Of a stretch of 64,000 bases of DNA, positions 42,901-53,774 are shown one piece after another (the stretch's first letter is position 1; each line of letters starts with the position of its first letter). The translations under genes were made by a program, and so were the position numbers. The stretch covers positions 62,001 to 126,000 of the forward strand of contig JAQGBZ010000026.1 in the NCBI GenBank assembly GCA_034687125.1, read 5' to 3'. This stretch comes from Neelides folsomi. Its lineage: Eukaryota > Arthropoda > Collembola > Neelipleona > Neelidae. The notes under the pieces were generated by a model that did no database searches, was not told where the DNA came from, and saw only the letters and a program-made list of their open reading frames with translations.

Positions 42901-45900
42901 TCAAGAGGACGTAATTTGATAATTCACTTTTCCTCCCTTTCATCAACCTCACTTTCTCACCCTTTGGAAGTTTTATCTCTTCAAGCTCCGATTAAATTGT
43001 CCCTATCTACAGATACTCTTTTTAAATTTAGCTGATATGACACCTCTCATAATGTCTGAATTTTAATTACAGGAAGATGTTTTTTAATTCTTTTCGTTCG
43101 ACAATATTGTAAATTATAATTACTCATGAAAAGTCATTCAGTATACAAATCATTCAAAAATATTATTTTTAAATTTATTGGTACTGATTTAGTACAAATA
43201 AATGGTGGTAAAATTTTTAATCTTCATGCCTAAATAGTTGTGTAATAATTACTTATTGTTTTAAAATTAAGAAAAATATATATTGCCATTTAAGTTTGGA
43301 ATGGAGTAATTTGAAATAGAGCAGTAATGATGAAAAATGATTCAATATTTCAGACATGACTTCAACGCAGATCGAGGCCGAGAACACTCAGATAATTAAT
43401 GATCTCTACCGTCTACTCAAGCGGTACACCGGGCTGCGGAACCTCATTCGGAAACTCTCCGTGAGTCACTTTCAAACACGTCCCTTCACATTACTCCCAC
43501 CCAACTTTATCCCCTAGTTAATTTCCCTATAGGGCGCTCTATACATATTACTCACAAATAAAGACAGAACACTCAGTCCAAGACGAGTTAATTCATCACC
43601 TGACAAAATTATGCAAACGTGGATTTTGGGCTAATGCACAAAACATCTCCTGTCAAGCTCCTGGTTCAACTCCAAAGGTTGAATCTACGCATGTAAACCA
43701 TTGGTCGACATGAGAGGATTTGGTGGAAGAGGAGACAGCGTGGAAATTCTGTTGGAACTTTCCAGAATGTTTTATCGTTTTTTATTATAGGAATGGTTAT
43801 TTAGCTGACCTCACTTCCCTTGATCCTCTCCCTCCACTCTATTTACGATTACTGCATTTTATTTTCTTCACCCAAAAGAGAGGAGTGATAAAGGAAGACC
43901 ATAAATGAGATTTGGGGAGGAAATGTTGAAACTCTCCCGAGTCTTCCCTTTTTCACCATTAGTGTGAATTGGAAATCCGATTGGATCGTCTCTTATTCGC
44001 GCCTCATCACTTCTCCTATTCCACGACACCACTACTTATAATGACAGCCCAAATTCGACCCATAAATTTAATCATGTATTTAAAAATAAAAAGGTCAAAC
44101 AAATTGACCTTTAAAATTCTCCAAATCTTCAAAATTCTCTAAATCCTCTTTAATTTCTTATATAAACTGACTAAATTTCTAACTCTTAACTTTTCCATTA
44201 GTATCCTCATTGGAACTTTTAAAATCCATTTAAAACCATTATTTACCCAATTTATAATTCTATAAAAAGTACACAAAAGTAAAATTGTAGATTAAAAGCG
44301 AAAGTGTATTTAACTTATTAACTCCCCAAATGCAAATAAGCAAAGCCGCATACGCGTGCAGCAGTTAAGCATCTGACGCTAAGTAGGTGCTTAAATAAAG
44401 AGTAAAATGCCTTAAAAGAGTATAGAGAAGAGTTCTATATATCATGAATAATCCTTCTCAAAAAGAATTTAAAAAATTTGACGTAGGATAAAAAGTCTTT
44501 TTGTATTGAAAGATATGATCAAATCCTCATGGGGGAATCCGAATTGAGGGGCTGAAAAGGAGAAAAAATTATTTGGTCGGCCCAAAAGGCACCATTTGCA
44601 TTCGTTGGGATTTAGGGGAATGCTAATTGAAAAGTAGGCGGAAAAGAAAAGAAGAATTTATGTAGGAATCCGTCTCTCTCGCTTTCGTTCCTTTGAGCCC
44701 TGAAGGGATGAAGGAAAGAGGGAAGAGGAGAAAATCGATTCAGCTTCGTCAAGTTTCCCTATGCATCTCTTCCTCAGCCTCTTCTGAACATCTCTTCCCC
44801 TCCTCCTTCCACATTCACCACCACTTTCACCCTTTTGATTACCAAATATAAACTGCTTGTCCTTTCCACACCTAAACTTTCTTTCATTGCAAAAATCCTT
44901 TTCTCACTATATTTCTTCCAAATATTTATAAATATGAATATATTGAGACTTCGATCGAAAATATCCCTTTTGTCCCATTGCTAGTTTATAATCGAAAAGT
45001 CCCCAATAGAGAAAATATAAAAGGTAGTATCCCGATTTTCAAAGAAAATCTTTCATTAAATCCTTTTATTACTATTTGTATCTTAATGGACAAATATCTA
45101 TTGTTTCATTTGTATTCACACCATGCGCTAAAAATCAAAATTTAATAGGAAATAAGCAATAAGAGATTTTTATATGAACCATGAACATTTTATTATCTAA
45201 TCTGGATCAGGGATTTTGATGATAAAAATGATCTCATTTTAACAGTTGTGTTCGAGCTAAAACACAAAGGAATACGAAATAGATCGTTTGACCAAAAAGA
45301 GGAACCAAATCAAACTAGGAATTGAGCCGATAATATTAAAGATAAACTTTTGCTATAAACAATAAGTGTAGGATTTAACTTCATTTCCTAATTATTACCC
45401 CGATCACCTCTCAAGAATTATCTTCATCTAAAGCCCTTCAAAATAATGAATTATATTTGTTAAGTATTAATGAAACGGCGGAGTTTGAAGTATCAAATTG
45501 AGAATGGATCGAAAGGCAAAGTTGATTTTATTAAAGGCATAAAAAGAGAGTTTATGAGGAGAAATCTTCGAAACTTCTTCCATACATGTTGTTTTAGTAA
45601 GTCGAGACGCGTGGGAATGTGAGAAGAAGATAAAAAGAAATATCTCTTGATTAAAACCTATTCTCAAATATTATGAATTAGGTGTAATTTGATTGTGAAT
45701 AAATTGGATTATGATTTTATTGATCCATCGATTCCCCCAAGTCCACCTGTCTATTTCCTTCCCCCCAATAATTAAATTTTGTTCCGTACGATTCTTCTTA
45801 TCTTAATTCAATAAACTCCCCTTCATTCCTCCTCTGTCACCCCCAATCTCATGAATAATGAAGAAGAAAAGACATTTACGAAATTGGAAAGATCTGAAAG

Positions 45901-46290
45901 ATGGAATAACTGACAATCAAAAATGTCTACCTTCATTCAAAAAACTATGTTAAATCATTCAATAAATGTCACACATATTTGAATTTGATAAGAAAATATA
46001 AATTGTAGAAAACAATAAATAAATATTATCTATAAGGGGTAAATATTAATTTTCATTTAATTTATTTGTTTTACAGAAAGATTACGTTTCCTCCAAATAC
46101 TACCCGATGTTCCCACGCTATCACATTCTCAAGGAATTGATCCGAAATATTGTGAATGATCCTAATTATGTGAGTTGTCTCTTTATTTGATTTTATTATT
46201 TATTCATTATGATTTCCGATTTGAGTATTTAGACGCTTTATTTTTTCTCGACTTAAGATGGAAGTGTTTGGTACTACGATGGTTGATTGA
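33902..46290 (+). CDS. Unrecognised coiled-coil protein, isoform A
   Basis: The function is not recognised. Seven exons join in phase to 236 residues: 33902-33935, 35735-35809, 38103-38284, 42296-42482, 43354-43460, 46077-46169 and 46258-46290. Isoform A begins MGPEKVMEIDSVKKSVASPI; from residue 37 it shares SGKTKEEAMKEQLRLHTTRR with isoform B. The shared part is helical and charged: a coiled coil over about residues 45-75, then PVTRYALLKTMIKQVARLE, EYWTLVDFP, a second helix NSTELEERLRDERERLEG, LYRLLKRYTGLRNLIRKLS and YYPMFPRYHILKELI, ending MEVFGTTMVD. The dense pattern of aromatic and charged residues and clean splice phases argue for a real, conserved cytosolic protein, perhaps a cytoskeletal or docking factor (inference). 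There is no signal peptide, membrane segment or enzyme motif. Least certain are the first exon (donor TCGG|GTGAGC) and the 33-nt last exon. The introns are large, up to 4 kb. Confidence 0.6.
36110..36218 (+). CDS. Alternative first exon, coiled-coil protein isoform B
   Basis: ATG at 36110 opens MSFENEIENIEGSNLMGKFT and runs 36 codons plus one base to a GT donor (CCAA|GTAAAT). The extra A joins GT of exon 38103 to give Ser37, exactly as exon 35735-35809 does. The isoform therefore has a different, amphipathic N-terminus (FTQSVRRIVQDVRDEGAP) but the same total length of 236 residues. A separate promoter in about 35830-36100 is inferred. Confidence 0.55.
37579..37719. repeat. Foldback repeat with 59-bp arms
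   Basis: The left arm (37579-37637) and the right arm (37661-37719) are inverted copies, 56 of 59 positions identical, around a 23-nt loop. As RNA this would form one long hairpin. Shorter similarity continues outward (AGTATA and its complement). The layout resembles a small foldback MITE. A related CTTGCGCTTGCGCTAACG sequence follows at about 37748. It lies in the intron just upstream of exon 38103. Confidence 0.9.
38285..42295 (+). other. 4-kb intron of the coiled-coil gene
   Basis: The intron joins Lys of TMIK to Gln of QVARLE in phase 0. Several patches (about 38640-39370, 40780-41170 and 41690-42070) are richer in G and C and have short frames on both strands, but none has a recognisable domain or a consistent pair of splice sites. 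They may be regulatory. Confidence 0.45.
43461..46076 (+). other. 2.6-kb intron of the coiled-coil gene
   Basis: The intron runs from TCC|GTGAGT to TTTTACAG|AAA in phase 0. It includes purine-rich, somewhat GC-richer blocks (about 43500-44000 and 44520-44800). No exon or RNA gene was recognised in it. Confidence 0.45.
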
Positions 46291-49200
46291 ATCCTTTCCC
46301 AAATACAAAGCATTCCTTCACACACAAGCACTATTTAAGTTAAACTTGTCAGCACTGTAAGAAATTAATTAATTCAATCATTTGATTTGATTTATCCTTT
46401 TAGTTAACATCTCTATATTTTATTATTTATTTTCATTCATTCCAGATAAATCCTTACTGAAACCTTTATGATTTGTTTGTCACGGGTCCGTTCCATTACA
46501 CCACAAGTATTAAGTTTTTCCACATTTTACTTTTCTTTAAATTTAAATTTTGATAATTTGCATTTATATTGTTTTGTTCACTTTAAAAGTAAAATATAAT
46601 ATATAAGAATAAGCTATTTTATCCAGATTATCCATCAATTGATCAATTCACGGAGGTCATAGAAATATAAATACAAAGTGAAACATTAAGGCTGTAATTA
46701 AATAGTCAAACTTGTCTCTCATATTGTATTTAATTATAAACAAACTGTATCTGTATTTAAAGTCTTTAAATACTGTACTTAAGAATCTCATATCAGTATA
46801 AACCAAAATATGCTTTATGAATGAGATATATGATATATGGGAAAGGGATTTAGGGGTTCCCATATTGAACCATTTATGTAGATCCAGCTATTAGCATTAA
46901 GTAATAAAGTATGATTTATAATCAATTATCTAGTTTGAAAAGAGGAATTAGAAATTAAAAGCTCGTACCTTTAATGTGTTTATAACACATAATTTTTTAT
47001 AATATATGTTTTCACTTGTAATCAATTCCAATTGAATGTTGCCCTTAAATTCTTGCCTTTTTTGTACCTAAAATTATAAATTTAATTGTATAAATACAGT
47101 GTAGTTATTAATATGCCTGTGATTTTTTATAGTTCAAACTGATTATAATTCCAAATTATTATTATTATTTATCGTTAATAATTAATACAGGTATATTAAC
47201 TACGACTAAAAGAAATGATAACTTGAGAACTCAATGTCAGTCAAGATTGTAAACTACCTATAATAATAAGCTTATACAGATAGTATTAGAAATTACCTTC
47301 CTCATTATTTTCTTTGTTCAATTTTAAGATACTAAAATCGAAATGTTCAGTTTCATTAATTATATTTATATTTAAAAAGCAGTGTACTCAGAAATTAATT
47401 GGTTAAATTAAACTGCAGAAATTATATTGATGTTAAATTACTACTAATAAAAGTCAATGAGTGCTCGTGTAAAATTCAAGGAATGGAATATGTTGATAAA
47501 ATGATCAATTGTGAATCAAATATAGAAGAAAATTAACATTACTAATTTAATGTATTACAATAACCATTTAAAAAATTCGAGAATAAATGTTGCTTGAAGA
47601 TATAATCTACATAGATGAATATTATATTAATAGTAGAATCAATACGAAGAGTCAACCAATAGGCTTTAATCACCTACTTGTCAATCAAATTACCTAATCT
47701 AATGCATTGAAAGGACTATAAAAAAAGCTTTAAATATGAATGGCAATTTATTAATTAAAATTAAAATGCGAAAGTTAACTGTAATTAGCTTAAAAATTAC
47801 AAGTTTAGTCCAAGGTAAAGTTCTCTGTGTACAAATGTTAAAGTATGAGAAAATTATCTTCGAATAAGAGAAGTTTATAAAAATGCATTGAGAGTAAAAA
47901 CTTGATTTGTTTATTACCATAAAATATAATTAATTTACTAAAATTGGAATTTTAAAAAAATGAGAATTTGTGAGTCAAAAGAAGGAGAGCTTTAAACTCT
48001 ATTTAAAAACTAAACGATCCTAAAAAACTATTCCCGTTTGTAAATGACCAAAAACCAAAAATATTAAAATTGAATGTTAAATCCAATTAAATCAACTTCC
48101 TTGTAAGTGCTACAACAGCGTCTCACTCTCGAAATTTGTATTCATTGGTTAATGAATATGAAACAATTTAACAATAATAACACGTGTATAATCACTGTAA
48201 AACAAATATATTTAGGAATTCGATGGAACCCAATCCTATTAAAAGATTAGAATCATAGGAGATTGCTCTTTAGGATTACTCTAGGTCTAGAAATGTTAAA
48301 TGACAAGCTGTTAGATTAGTTTCCTATAAAATTAAATAGAAAATTATATTATAGAAAATATTTAAATAAATCTACTAGAAGAACGAAGATAAACTCATTA
48401 TTATTTAATCTGTATTAAAAAGATAATTGATAAATTAATTTTAGTCTCATTAGCATTGAACCGGATATTTATGAATTTATAAACAATAGTGAAGGAAGGA
48501 AGAACTGATTTTCTCAAGCTACTTTACGTGATATTTGAGAGTCAGTTTAATTATTATTTAATTAATTAATAATTACCGGTAAGATTGTTTTCAGAAGTTC
48601 AATTAAGCTATAAATATAAAGAAGTGTGCTAAAAATTATTTATCAAATAATTAAGGATGAAATAAAATGTAAGATCGATTCGAGAGGAATGAAAATTAAA
48701 GATTTGAAGAAAATGAAGTTGCGGATAAAATTGTAAAATCGGCTAATTACCATTAAGAAATTATAATTGAATGGCGTTTAACCTTAGGGTGAATCCATCG
48801 GTGTAAGCGAGTAAGCCGTTTAATTCCAATTAAGAAAATTAAGATGAATAAATCTTGAATTGTGAAAAGTGAAAATGAAGAAAATGAGTTGGTCCTTTCC
48901 CGCACGATCCATTTGACTTCATCCATACGAATGACTTTCACAATTTAGCCCCCGTTTTCATTTTCTCTTCTCCACTTTCCCCGGCCGTTTTCCTTCTTCG
49001 TCATCTTGTCATCAATAATTGATTTTAGATTTTAAAAATTGCAATTATGACATTATGCATCTCTCTCCACACAGAGTAGATTTAAATAAGGATGCTTAAA
49101 AGGATAAATTATTCGACATTTTTTAGCAATCACTCTAAATTGTTTTTAAATATTTGCATATTCGCATAATTTCGTTAATAAATATTTACTGTATTTGGGG

Positions 49201-51970
49201 CAGCATTGTCAGCATGGTCCATAATGAATTTCTATCTTTTTACTTCTCTCTTCATTAGGAAAAGTTGGGTAGAATTGAAATTGGGTTATTAGCTATATTA
49301 TTCATGAAAAGGAAGAGAACTAATATTGACCTAAGAGCCCAGTGAGTTCTCATATGTATTAATATTCCCATATGTCAACAAGGGAGCTTTCCCTTAAAGC
49401 CCTTTAGAGACATTGTTTAATCATAAGTTTCACAAGCAAAGAGAGAATTAAGTACCCACACAATGCCCCTAATGAATTCCTTAATATCCGCCAAAAGGTC
49501 CAAAAACCCACACATATGTTTTTATCATGCCCTAATTAAACATCACTTGTCATTGTCATCTTCAGTTTCAGTTTTCCTACCTTTTTGTATTTCTTTTTGA
49601 TTGTAATTTCACCACGAGGTTGTAATGTCATCAGTCGTCATTTTGGCACAACTCACATTGTTCACATGCATTCGATTTTCTATGCAGTTGATTCATGAGT
49701 AAATTGCAAAATGAAAATGTTTTTATGATAAAATAGTTGACACAAATTCAGATGGCATTTTATGTTATTTATCTGTAAAGGAAAAATTATATTTATTATA
49801 TTGTCAAATAAATGATGTCGTATGCAATCGATTCACAATATGCATTTGATATTGCCGAAAGGCCATGTGAGAAATGAATGCCAATAAAAGTTTTTCATTA
49901 TCCTTATTAGATTTAATGAAGCTACATTACATTTAAGAAGTTGGTTCATGATGGGTCTCGTACACAGAGAAGATATCGCATTTTTTTTACATATAATACT
50001 TAAATTTTAGCTTAATATTATAACCTTCAATTATTGATTACGACGCACATTAGTATTCTCCAAAAGAGAAATATTCATAATATAGCGTATTAATTAGCAA
50101 ATCCTATTCCTTTCTACACTTTTCCTCCATAAATGGTATGTTTTTACATAATGTAAATTTATGTGTATAGTAGTGCTTCCAAGACGTACAAGTCCAAGCT
50201 AAATAAATACATTTTAATTGCTCTCATCCTATCAATACCATTCTAATATTTTTCCATCCGAGTGATCTCACCAATCTTAACTTACGCCCTTTTTACCCAC
50301 TCGAGTCTTTCCATTGCCAGAGGTATCTCTGTAATTTCTAAATTGTATTATTAGAGGCTTCTAGCCAAGTCCTTTCTCCTCGTAGTATTTATTTATTAGC
50401 GTCTTAAATTCATAAAATATATTACATAGGCAATTTGTAATTAGGATAGTAAAAAGTAGAGGCATCATGAGTAAATCCATAAATCTACTCCTTACATTCA
50501 ACTTTACTAAATAAATATTTTTAAACATTAGCCTATTAAGAGTTTTATTATAATTTACGAGTGGTAAGAAAAAGTATATTGAGTGGTAATAATGATTATT
50601 TGTGGTATTCATTATGAAAATTATGGTAAGCTAACCTAACAACTTAAAGGTTCTATGAACTTCTTATAACAGTTGCATCAGATACATGTGTGTTGTTTGG
50701 CTGTGGAACTTTGTCATAAAGGAAACTCAAACTATTAATTTAGGACCCAAAGCTCACAGTTAAACAACTTACCAGTACAAAGGAGTTTTAATCAAATCTA
50801 TATAGTTATAATAATAAGTCAAGCTTTTTTATATTGACTCATTTATAATATAATATGTACGAGAGCCTATTAAATATATTTTTGCTCGTATTTAAACAAA
50901 TTTTGAAATTACTTTTTTTATTTAACTATAATAGTCTTCCTACAATCCCGTCATTAATTTAGAATTTTAAGCAGGCAAAATTGGACAGGATCACTTTTAG
51001 CTCAAATGCAGAGGAGTGTGAGGTAAATATTTATTAAGGAGGAAAATGCATTAGGAAATCAAAGTCAATTTTTCATATTTTTTTCGCCCAAAATTTTAGC
51101 TTTCAAAGTTGGAGATAAATAAAAGTATGTGTAGCATATGGGTCTTTTGAAGTTGACACTTGATATTTTTCCCTTTCAACCCTCCTAAAGATTTTAGATT
51201 TTGAGAAAGAATTTACTCGATTTTTTCTCAACACTGCGAAGGGAGATTCAAAAACCGAGGTTTGAAAACATTGGAACTTTCTTTCAACTTTTGTCACTCT
51301 TTTTTGGTTTCATGTTCACTTCCCTATTCAAGTCACGTTTTAAAGCAAATTTCATTTTAAGTATCTTTCTTTTATATATTTTACGTTAAGATTATATATG
51401 GCAGTATTTCCCGAGTCAGAAAGCTGTTCTTATAATTATCCTTCAAAATCCCAGTTTTTAGTTAAATCCTTTCAGTGAACTTGGTAAAATATTTTTTAAA
51501 CTTCTTTGTATTTATAATAAATACAAAGGCAAATCAATTCTTTCAAGTTTCACAATTTTGAAGAATTGTCATTTACTAACAAAAGTACACAAGCATCTAG
51601 TATCGTTACTTTTATGTGTATGCTGAAGATCATAAGTATTCGTTTAAGAGTTGGATTCAAATTCTATGTAATACATTCTTGAATGTTATTACATACCTAG
51701 TAATAAATTGTACTGATTAAAATTACATTAAAATGTATTTACGTGGTTTGCTGGAAGTTAAAATCATTTCTGTTAGAAGATGAGAGCGATGATGGTTGAA
51801 CATTATTATTATTATTTAACTAATAATATTTATTTATTATGGCTATACAGAGATGAACCTTTAAAATTGGTCTTTGGGAGGAAGCTAATTAATTAATTAA
51901 CAATCAAAAGTAACTCTTTCACAGACGTTTAAAATGTACTACTAATAGTTTATATTTATCATAAATATAA
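46291..51970. other. Gene-poor intergenic region
   Basis: The plus-strand coiled-coil gene ends at its left and the minus-strand acidic gene at its right, so the genes converge. The 5.7 kb is strongly AT-rich with short ATT runs (for example 47156-47170 and 51806-51820). Only one short patch (about 48890-49000) has more G and C. I see no supported gene, tRNA or bounded repeat. Confidence 0.5.
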
Positions 51971-52101
51971 TTATTCATGGCCACTCTGCCGGCGTTGTTG
52001 ATGAGACGAAAAAGAGGTCAAGTTGTCACTTGAAGATGAAACTCCCTCTGGTTCTTCCTCTCGCTCCTCGACGACTTCTTCTGACTCAATCGGAGGAATT
52101 C
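51971..52101 (-). CDS. Probable last exon of an acidic protein
   Basis: On the minus strand a clean acceptor (TTCTTTAG) opens a frame of 43 codons with incoming phase 1: IPPIESEEVVEEREEEPEGV, then a Ser-rich part and the ending HQQRRQSGHE before TAA. Composition and strand match the acidic exons at 53.8-63.4 kb, so it may be an alternative C-terminus of that gene. The nearest exon (ending 53775) offers no phase-1 donor close to its end, so the join is not shown. It could belong to an upstream exon outside the window or to another gene. Confidence 0.45.
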
Positions 52102-53774
52102 CTAAAGAATCCAATTAGGTCAGATTTGGCCCTTATTAAACAAGCGAATTGATAGCACGGAAATGAGAAGAATTAGTCTGCGAGAAAGCACCCTTTTAAA
52201 AGAAACTCTGGTTTTAGTAATTTACACATACGGACACATTTACATTTAAGATATTAGTTAAATATGAAAAATATGTATAAACAGTTGTGGACAAAATATT
52301 TGTTTTACAAACATGAATAAACGGTTGTTAGTATAATAATATTATTATTGTAATTATTGTTTAAATACAAAAGAGACTGTTATTTACACAAGCTTCCAAA
52401 TGACGGGTGTGGTTATGTAAGAATTCAAATTAATTGTTTTAATTTTGCACACACTGAATGTGAGAGAGTTAAAAGTGCAAACGTTTAATATTTACCAAAT
52501 GAGCAATAAAATAAAAAAGGCAAAGCGTGTGTATTAAGTATAAAGCAATTTTGTTAACAATGTCATTTAACTTTTTCTTTTAATGGTTCCTTGTTAGAGT
52601 GTCAAAGTCGTCAGAAAAGTTTGGTCCTTAAAGCTAAGCCTTTAAGTTAAAGGCGGGGAGAGAAAGACGCGGGGAGTTGAAACTAACGCGGAACGCAAGT
52701 CATTAGACAACAATTATCCATGAAAATGTCCCTTACACCCTCCACGTTTCTTTAATATATTTATGTATATTAAAAGTTTTAGGGAGAGAAACTTCGGAGG
52801 TTACAACTTTGGAAAATTGAAATGGAATTCTTCAACTTTCCTTACATTAGAACGAACAAAATGCGTCAACTCATTGAGTTCTATACATAAACAGAGAGTT
52901 CTAAAAGAAGAACAAATTCCAAGTTTTGCAATTTTGCACTTTGACTTAATCCCCCTCAGAATGCAATTTCTGTAGAATTTTTTGATATGCCTATTCGTAA
53001 TACATCTAAATAAACATTAAATAATTATTTATGTTATACTTATTGTTATCATTATGTACGTATAAATTATTTTATATCAACATACGTTCATGTTTGTATA
53101 TTTTCCTAAATAATTATTTCAATTATTAACTTACTAGCCGTAGAGCAATGTAATTTAATGTAAAAAACATATTGTATAAAACATTGGGTAGGCCAATCCA
53201 AAATGCGCCAAATATCATCTAAAAATAGTCCAAGTCGTCATCGTGAGAATTGTGGAATAATGTGAGAAGTGATCAACTTGAAAAATTACTGAGTTTTACA
53301 ATAATCATTTTTCAAACGTAAACGTTGCGTTAAATGTGAAAGTGTGAAGGAAGTGAAATGGATGTGATTTGTAAACATTCAATTGAAATTCCACTGACTT
53401 TTTTTACAACACAGAATGGTGGAGTGAATTACTTTTTATAATGACGAGTGAAACACAACAAAGATTTCCCCATCAGACATTCAAGTTGCAAATAAAGAAT
53501 AAAAACAACTTATCTTTCTTAACCATTCCTTAAAAGTGCCATTTTCATTCTTTCTACAAAATAAAATCTCAGGATCTTCCTTTCCCAACAAAACTAACAA
53601 AAGTAATGAAATAAAAATCCATATACCCACCATCTTGCATCGATCAGACAAACATAATGGAAATTAAACCATCAAAGGAAAGAAATTGTATCTGAACAAC
53701 AAAAATGGACAATGAAGGCTAAAAAAGCTTCCAAATTAAATTAAAATTCGGCTAAAGAGATGAGAACCTTTTAT
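52102..53774. other. Intron or 3' flank of the acidic gene
   Basis: This is AT-rich DNA. If the exon at 51971-52101 belongs to the acidic gene it is an intron; otherwise the 3' untranslated region of the exon ending at 53775 lies here. The plus-strand frame at 52763-52975 resembles nothing known. I see nothing else. Confidence 0.4.
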
